A stretch of DNA of 64,000 nucleotides, from positions 7,812,001 through 7,876,000 of the forward strand of contig OY540821.1 of NCBI GenBank assembly GCA_961205875.1, in the 5' to 3' direction. The notes beneath the pieces were generated by a model. It saw only the letters and a program-made list of their open reading frames with translations. It made no database searches and had not been told where the DNA came from. Positions 57,101 to 64,000 of this stretch are shown piece by piece (the stretch's first letter is position 1; the number at the start of each line of letters is the position of its first letter). Position numbers and translations under genes: made by a program. Origin of the DNA: Sialis fuliginosa. Taxonomy: Eukaryota > Arthropoda > Insecta > Megaloptera > Sialidae.

Positions 57101-58146
57101 TTATAATCTATCTATATATTAATATGTGAACATCGAAAATTGTCGTACGTTTTTTTAGTATTTATTATAAAAGGTGGTGAATGAAACTTATATCATTCGT
57201 TAAAAAAATCACGTGTGTATGTTACCGTTAAGGCAGGTAAAGTTAACATACACACATGCTTTCCCCTCTCGCTATTTGTTTATTTCTCCTAGCATTGTTC
57301 AACAGCATAGCAATACTCCTAGCGCCACCAAGTGGCAAAAACAATTAGTTTTGAATTTGAAAAAAATGCAAATTTACCCAGTTTTAGCTATTCAATTTGG
57401 CTGATTGAGAGTTTAAATAGAGTTCCATTCTTTCCAACATTACCTTAATCCAGCTCCGACTATATAACAAATATACATAAAGGAAATACATTACTATAAT
57501 ATAGAATTGTGACTATATAATAGGGTAAATAAAAGATATTTAAAATATAAAAATTATTATTTCATTGAAAAATTAAAATGTCAAATTTCTCATAAGATGC
57601 CCATTCCAATAAGTAATGTACTTGAACTCAGAAGCCCAGACTTATAGATGATTGTATAAAACAATGCATTTATTCCCACCTATATTACCTTACAGCTATT
57701 TTTATTTTATTATTTGTTTTCTATCCATTTAAAAATTAAATAAACGTTAATTTTTTATTACATGTGATGTTTACATTGATAAGAAAACGTAGATTACATT
57801 ACCGCATTGTTGGTATTTTATTTATATATTTATATTTTCTGGTATATAAATGTGAAAGTTGTTAAGAGAAAAAAATGTGTGGGTTTGAAATTTTACGCTT
57901 TTCTCATTCGTTTTTATGAAATAAATTGAATGAGACGTGAGATTCATTATTTTAATGTAAAAGTTGACCATTATAATACATAATACTTTCCTAAAAAAAG
58001 TTCTATATACAAATACAGGATGGATAAAAAGTAAAGAATATTGATTAAAAAATCTAATAACTTTATGAGTTTTCTTGCTCACAAAGAACTAATTGAGGGG
58101 GTGTCATGTAAATATTTCAATTTCAACGGACACCTTAGTATACATA
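57101..58146. other. AT-rich DNA, no gene recognised
   Basis: TATCTATATATTAATATGTG at 57108 may be an unpaired Helitron-like 5' start. ACAGGATGGATAAAAAG (58016) resembles a TA-target MITE end. Nothing complete. The 86-codon minus-strand ORF (57822-58082) has no recognised motif. Confidence 0.45.
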
Positions 58147-58149
58147 TTA

Positions 58150-58711
58150 GGGTTAACTGGGGTAAAAGTGAAACAAAATACAAATCTTTCATGTTTTTTG
58201 ACAGTTAACGATACAAATTCATACTTTAATTTTTTCTACTAGATGCACTTTTATGAATAACGATTTTAAATACTTACGTCATTTGAACTGTACGATACAA
58301 CACGGACTTTAAAAATGAAAAAAGTGTTTCATTTTTAACCTATAATTTGGGAAAAAGTGAAACAGGCCTCTAATGGAAAATATTTCTCAAAAAATTAAAA
58401 GAAAAGCTACAAAGGTAACTTTGATTTATCTTCTTTGTGGCATATCAATGTGAAATTGTAACTTTAATTAATATCTGAGCTATACAGAAAGTTATGTGCA
58501 AAGAATTAAAATTTAATTCGCACGTTTTGACATCGACTAACAGGGAAATCTGTAGGGGTGACACATCACTTATTTTCAGGTCGCTTTAACAAACCTTTAA
58601 TGATGATGTCAGTTTTTATAATTCTCCTATAAACAAATTATTTTTTTAGTTGCAAGCTTGTTTCACTTTTACCCTATTTTTTTGGTGTTTCATATTTACC
58701 CCGCTCGACCC
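58150..58711. mobile_element. Family B MITE, copy 2, TA target
   Basis: Ends GGGTTAACTGGGGTAAAAGT and TATTTACCCCGCTCGACCC, flanked by TA (58148-58149 and 58712-58713). Highly similar to copy 1 at 26913, with a few small indels. The similarity over more than 500 bp indicates recent activity. Confidence 0.85.
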
Positions 58712-58713
58712 TA

Positions 58714-59547
58714 CCTATACAGGTGGTATAGTAAGGAAAGGAAATATATTTTATTAAAAAATTTAAAAATACATAATATAGGTAGGTCTTGAATTTTTTA
58801 GGTCCGGCCCTGAACAAATTTAATATAATTTATCAATAATCTGACTTCAATATTTGTTAAGCCTTTAACTAAATTTCTATGCACACTCATAACTTCTTAT
58901 TTGTCAAAACAAAAATACAAAAAAAAATTAATGATGTCCAATAGACATTAAACCCCGATTCCACATATATTGTGACAATATTTTCTGCATTAACACTCAA
59001 CCAAAAAATAATATTCTAATAATAAATAAGACTTAAATCCATCTGAGCACAACATAAATTTGAAACATTCTAAAAATATTTATATTCTGAATTATAGCTA
59101 CGCATTTTCTACCTGTTGTATTGATAAAAAAAAAACAATAAATAAAAATAGAGAAGCAAAAAAAATTTATGTATGTAACATATAAAATACCTTACCGTTA
59201 AATTGTTTAATATCAATTTTTCATTCTGAATTAAAATCTAGTGTTAGAGAAGGACAACTAAACGTAGGTTTAATACTGTAGATGTATTTTGTCACGTATT
59301 TATGTACATATCGTTATCTAGATGTTCTACTGTATGTTTGTATGCTAGTGTTAATTTATTGTATTGTCATTTAGGCATATTATTGTATATCGGTAGCTAA
59401 CATCTATGAAATAATACTTAATATTATTTATTATCTTTTTTGCTACATCATGTGCGTCGATGCTTTTTAATTAATAGGGTTAGTCTGATATTAAACATTA
59501 ATAAATAAGGCTGCAAATAAAGAAATTGTAAAATATAATCTTAAATA
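58714..59547. other. AT-rich DNA; one hAT-type end
   Basis: TTTTAGGTCCGGCCCTG (58796-58812) is a hAT-style end with no partner found. The rest is unassigned. Confidence 0.45.
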
Positions 59548-59703
59548 CAGGCTGTCCCGTAAATAAAGATCTAAAGGAATTTATATTTTTATATATATAA
59601 TGTAAAACTATGTTACAGGTACAACGACGGACACTTTCAATAGATTATGTAATACATTTTTTGACTTATTTTTCCTTATGGCTCCTGACTTACGGGACAC
59701 CTG
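59548..59703. mobile_element. 156-bp MITE, TA target
   Basis: CAGGCTGTCCCGTAA and TTACGGGACACCTG are inverted, with TA on both sides (59546-59547 and 59704-59705). The interior is AT-rich. Related single ends occur at 29430 and 45148. Confidence 0.7.
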
Positions 59704-59769
59704 TATTTTAAAATTTAAAAATTAATAATAAGTAACACATTTTTATTAATTATTCATAATCCTTTAAAA

Positions 59770-59832
59770 CCGGGACTTTCGACGAGACTGATACATGCAG
59801 ATTATATCGTCTCTGTCTCGTCTAGTTCTCGA
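59770..59832. repeat. GTCTCG-type repeat fragment
   Basis: ACCGGGACTTTCGACGAGAC and CGTCTCTGTCTCGTCTAGTT are of the same degenerate family as 18225 and 29480. Confidence 0.45.
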
Positions 59833-60390
59833 TAGTTATCAACATTTTATTTTATGTAATTATTATTATTATTTAAGCCTGGTTTCACAAACAATAGTTA
59901 CCTGCAGTTTATATCAAATTATTTAATGTTATGGATATAGTGTACTTTGAAACATTAGACAAGAAAAGAGATAGGACTCCTGAAATTGTAACCATTGCGC
60001 TCCGAAATGGTAGCGCCGTATTATTCGGGAATAAAATAAACATTTCAATTGTTTGAAATTGTAAAATTAATTAATAATAAATAATTTATAGGTGTATTAT
60101 TGATTTCTTTGGAACCATCGAGAGTCCTACAGACCAAATCCAATTGTAATTTTAAGCATGTTATAAATTTTCAACGGACGTCTATGGAATGTATGCATTG
60201 AAAATGGAATTTGGAAAAAAACGGTTGTTTTTGTGACAGTTTCGTATAATAGACTAGGGGGCTTTGTATCCATAAACTTTCCTAATCTAAGGTAGATACT
60301 AAATTGCTAAAATCCATAGTATAGATAATATAACACATCTCTGTCAATTGCAATGAAAATACCTCGTATAGTGAATTTGATTAGTTTTTG
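59833..60390. other. AT-rich DNA, nothing recognised
   Basis: A less AT-rich patch at 59985-60025 (CCATTGCGCTCCGAAATGGT, AGCGCCG) has no identified function. Confidence 0.45.
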
Positions 60391-60398
60391 GTCTAGAC

Positions 60399-60450
60399 CA
60401 GGGGTCAGAAAACTTTTGTGATAGGAGAGCCAAGTCTGTTCCTCACAATG
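60399..60450. mobile_element. Possible 52-bp hAT remnant
   Basis: CAGGGGTCAGAAAACTTTTG is a typical hAT-type end. GTCTAGAC occurs on both sides (60391-60398 and 60451-60458), which would be an exact 8-bp duplication. The right end (CCTCACAATG) no longer matches the left, and GTCTAGAC is itself palindromic, so chance is possible. Confidence 0.45.
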
Positions 60451-60458
60451 GTCTAGAC

Positions 60459-61071
60459 TCTAGTCTAAATTCTATATAATATGGGGCATAAAATAAATTA
60501 AAATTATTTGTACCCAATCCATTTTCTGTTTTGCCACTTCGCTACAAATAATATTTATTCATTTTTAATTCTCATGTTTTAAAAATAAATCAATATAATC
60601 TTGAATCGAGAAATACTTGGAAAGTGGATATATTTATTATTTAGTATTTTTGTTTTATCTATGGTTAGTACAAATAAACATTCTATGTTTTCTTCAAAAA
60701 CAGTGTTTGAAGTTAAAGTTGTAATAAAAACTCGTTTAGTCTAAAAATGAACCTTTGATGTTGACAGCCGAAATACTCTATTAAATTTTTAATTTTCAAT
60801 CTTACTGTATGTAAATTATAAGACGTTTATTCATTTTTAGTTTTACTTTTATTGCATGTAGTAAAATTTGACATTTTTAGTTTAAAAAATGTACAATTTT
60901 GTTAATTAATATTATGTAATTAAAAAATTTAAACAAAACTTTGAGGATTTATTTAAGAGGTTCCTCAATTGAAAAGAGATTAAAATTCAACTACACATAA
61001 TTTTCACAAAACAGAAAATTGATGAAATTATGACACTTATATTTTTTTATCAAGTTTAACAACATACATTA
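60459..61071. other. AT-rich DNA, nothing recognised
   Basis: No paired ends or ORF. Confidence 0.5.
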
Positions 61072-61625
61072 GGTAGAGGCACCAGTTATGGCCGCTATAA
61101 GAGCAAGGCTTACTGTTTTTGTGATTGACGGGCTTTTTTTGTAATTCTCATGAACTCATGTTACTAATAATACATGTAACTCTTTATTTAATTAATTCAA
61201 TTACCAAAGTCCGCAAATATAGTTTGTTTTTTAAATTATAGCCTTTTATTTTGTTTATATTTCTTCTCCAGTAATGGATAAAGTAAAACCAGTAATGAGC
61301 TTGCAGTGATGGACACTTACTAATGATAAGTACTACGACACAAAAGATATAAAAGAAAGAATCATCAAATTTGAAACAATGTAAAGCAATTTCTATGATA
61401 ATATAATAATTAATTAATAAATTATACAATAAATTAGTTTAAATGTCCACCATTTTAACACCTATTGGCCGATTGTCATCAAATCACGCTGTAAGACAGT
61501 TAAATGTATATAGATTAATATTCAGAAATGGTAGTAATTAATTATCAACACATATTTCTAATTCAGTAAATTTAATTAAAAATTTTCCATTACTGGGGAT
61601 CTTGCCAAGACTGGTACCACTACCT
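61072..61625 (-). mobile_element. Family A MITE, complete copy
   Basis: It starts GGTAGAGGCACCAGTTATGG (first A of the TIR lost) and ends CAAGACTGGTACCACTACCT before TA. GGCCGCTATAAGAGCAAGGC next to the left end is retained. It is very similar to the 49563 copy. Confidence 0.85.
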
Positions 61626-61627
61626 TA

Positions 61628-62451
61628 TATATGAATATCATGCAAATTCGTGAAAGTAGCGTTTTTTCCTTTTAAACATTATTCGATAATTTTTTAATCA
61701 AAATAAAATTCTTGAATGGTTTTTCGTTATAGTTGTCACAATTTCGCATTTGGAAAATTATGCTGTTTACAGAAAAACTTTTCAGACAAAAGTTATTCAG
61801 AGTGGAGAGGGGAATGGCATGAATATTTTTTTGTTATCTAATTCAAGTTTTATCCTAAAAATTTGATATACATATATACTTAGTATATATAATATCTTAA
61901 ACATTTTTATTATAAAAACTAAGAACAAATTGCGTATTGAACTTTTGTACTTTTTCGTTAAATTAATTTATTTTAATTTCGCATTATTAATTTGCTCAAA
62001 ACAAAAATATAGGTTCTCATTTAAAAAAATAAATAAAAAATATTTTACTCTCTTTAAATTAAGTAACTTTTGATTGATTAGTTTTTCTGTAAGCAGCATA
62101 ATTTTCGAAATGAAAAATTGTAACGTTTTAATTTTAACATCTGGTATATTAAATTGTAATTATTTTAGTATACATATATCCCACATCATTGTAAATCCAA
62201 AAATATTTAACATGAATTATATTATTTACGATTTACATATTTAGGGAAAACACGCTGTTTTAATTATAATTCGACCGTTTTCGATCCGGGCAAAATGACG
62301 CAGTTTAAACTGAAATTGAAATTCCAAAAATAGAATATGTTCGTCATTATTGTTTTTTGAGTATAGAAAATATCTTTAATTGTTCAAACAAGATGCAAAT
62401 AAAACTAACAAAATAAAAATCCATTGTACAAATATTTCGTTACACTTTTTA
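61628..62451. other. AT-rich DNA; weak self-similarity to 33.6 kb
   Basis: CAGACAAAAGTTATTCAGA (61783) and ATTTTCGAAATGAAAAATTG, TAACGT (62101) relate to 33583-33650 (inverse for the first, direct for the second), suggesting an old dispersed repeat. No gene. Confidence 0.4.
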
Positions 62452-62899
62452 AGGTTTTCGTAAAAAACTAGGAAACCTTATAGTTTCGCCATGTTCGTCC
62501 TCAAAAATTATTTTAAGCCGATTAAGATGAAATTTGGTATACGAACGAAGACTGATAACACAAAAACAGAAATGATAAGATTTTTGAAAAAAAATTTTTT
62601 TTTTTTGGATTCCCTTTCCATAGACTGAAAAGTGAACTCACATATTTTTTTTTCACTTACCCCATTGAGTGGGGTGTCATTAGATAGGTCTCTTAAAATG
62701 AAACAAAAAATGTTAAATGGCCTTTTGATTTTAACCCTTTAGTCACGTTATATTTGCATTTAAAAATCGATGCAAAAAATCTAAAAAAAAAATCCAGAAT
62801 GTAGCTTTTAGTTAGTACTTTCAATGAAAATTATAAAGAACACTGTAGCTAGAATAGTTTATAAAAAATTGTTTATAAATCGTAATGACTACGGAAACC
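62452..62899 (-). mobile_element. Family L element, inverted copy
   Basis: AGGTTTTCGTA on one side and TACGGAAACCT on the other form a short TIR. The body is the reverse complement of the 8300-8560 repeat (CCCCATTGAGTGGGGTGTCA, AAAAAATGTTAAATGGCCTT, GTACTTTCAATGAAAAT). GCCGATTAAGATGAAATTTG (62518) near one end is an additional motif. Class unknown. Confidence 0.55.
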
Positions 62900-64000
62900 T
62901 ATCATGTGCGTGCCCAACACGCATTTGGCCGTTTTATTGTGTGTTACATTTGAAAAATACAGATGTCAAAATAAAATTATCGTTGAAAATCAACGACCCT
63001 TAAATTAACCCCATTTCAATTAAACATCTGTGTTTATTATTGCAAACACCCCACGAAGGTTAGATTTTATAATGAATTTTTCCGATGCATATGATTTTTT
63101 AACTAATTATTCTTCTGAACATTAATTAATTTAACACAAAATGTTCATAGTTTTTTATTAGACTTGTTTTATGCAACGTGGCCGTTATTATTATGCAAGT
63201 GTGTTTACATTCTATGTAGATACTTTAATAATTATATTATCTATACCACAATATATCACACATAAGCGTGTTCGAAAAGTTTATCATGGGGATTATATAG
63301 AAAACAATCTTTATTCATTTTTTGGAATTAACTCTGCAGCAGTGAGATTTTCTTAATTTAGTGGTAAAGGTGCTAGACACATGTTCTTCTCAGTATCGTT
63401 TAGTGGTATTAAAATAAGTATGTTGACTTAAAATAAGTGCTGTTAAGTCTACCTCATAAAATGCATAGCATTTACATTACTATACATTTATTACCAATGC
63501 TTTAAAATATCAAGTAATTTCACAGCAATTTGACTCCCAGTAGATAGCGTTAGCTGGAAGCAAATTTGCGTGCATATTCATTATAATCCGGGCATAAAAT
63601 AAACAAAAAGAGAATTTACAGTCAAGAAAATGTTTGTTAAATAAACTAATATATCGAAAACAACAGCTTAAATAAATTTTGATTTTCAGGTTATTAATCA
63701 GCGAATTTTTCTGCATAAAGAAAAGTTCTGGAACAGCTTGTATTTTAATTTTTTTCTTTAAAATATTTTTAGATTTATTATACGTTTATTTCAAAATATA
63801 TGCTGCTGGGTTATTTTAAGAAAATTTTTTTTTTTGCTTTGTACTTGTAATTTTTCAACTGGATGATTTTTTCGTAGTATATTTATGTTTCAATTATAAT
63901 GACCTTTTTTTTTGCTTTTCAACTGATTTATCTATAATATCTTCTTTGTTGTATATATGTTATATGTATATTCTAATTGCAGTAACCTTTTTTTGTTTTC
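62900..64000. other. AT-rich DNA, no gene recognised
   Basis: A 61-codon ORF (63171-63356) and a 68-codon one (63510-63716) lack recognisable motifs. AGTAGATAGCGTTAGCTGGA (63539) and ATTATAATCCGGGCAT (63581) echo text at 52045 and family C ends. T-runs dominate the last 250 bp. Confidence 0.5.

Overview
The window looks like intergenic or intronic DNA from an animal nuclear genome, most likely an insect. It is very AT-rich by eye, with long A/T runs and no operon-like ORF packing. It is densely filled with short non-autonomous DNA transposons (MITEs) and Helitron-like pieces. I found no protein-coding gene, tRNA, rRNA or CRISPR array that I can support. The longest stop-to-stop readings (130, 126 and 98 codons) fall inside mobile elements or degenerate repeats and show no recognisable domain. 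The insect suggestion rests on genome texture, the style of the hAT/Helitron ends and a short TTAGG run; it is inference.

Layout. 0-8 kb: Helitron-like pieces (2.0, 3.5, 4.4, 5.0, 5.5 kb), a block with a hammerhead-ribozyme-like core (4.2 kb), a long-TIR MITE (5.0-5.4 kb), a small palindromic MITE (6.5 kb) and a fold-back split by a hAT-like MITE (7.0-7.3 kb). 8-17 kb: a palindrome cluster (10.1-10.3 kb), a TWA-target MITE (9.7 kb), a hAT-like element carrying a 161-bp tandem array (12.4-13.5 kb), and the first intact copy of the commonest MITE, family A (14.7 kb). 17-30 kb: hAT-like MITEs, one inside a Helitron at 18.9 kb; tandem arrays of about 256 bp and 148 bp; an 80-bp-armed fold-back; an element-in-element at 24.4-25.6 kb; and family B. 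30-46 kb: many family A copies, an inverted pair of which shares flanking DNA (35.4 and 40.4 kb); a TTAA-flanked element (40.5-41.2 kb); and three hAT-like MITEs with exact 8-bp duplications (41.9, 43.0, 43.6 kb). 46-64 kb: second copies of families C and B, two more family A copies, a complete 880-bp Helitron (50.3-51.2 kb) and several small MITEs.

The elements fall into classes by target-site duplication read directly from the sequence: 8 bp (hAT-like), TA (Tc1/mariner-like or similar), TWA (PIF/Harbinger-like), TTAA, and none with an A/T junction and a CTAG end (Helitron). None has a visible transposase or helicase, so all would depend on enzymes encoded elsewhere. The main value of the window is its nested insertion record, which gives relative ages of families, and a few structures (hammerhead-like core, fold-backs, tandem array inside a hAT element) that merit computation. 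Family letters (A, B, C, E, F, K, L, M) are local names used only here.
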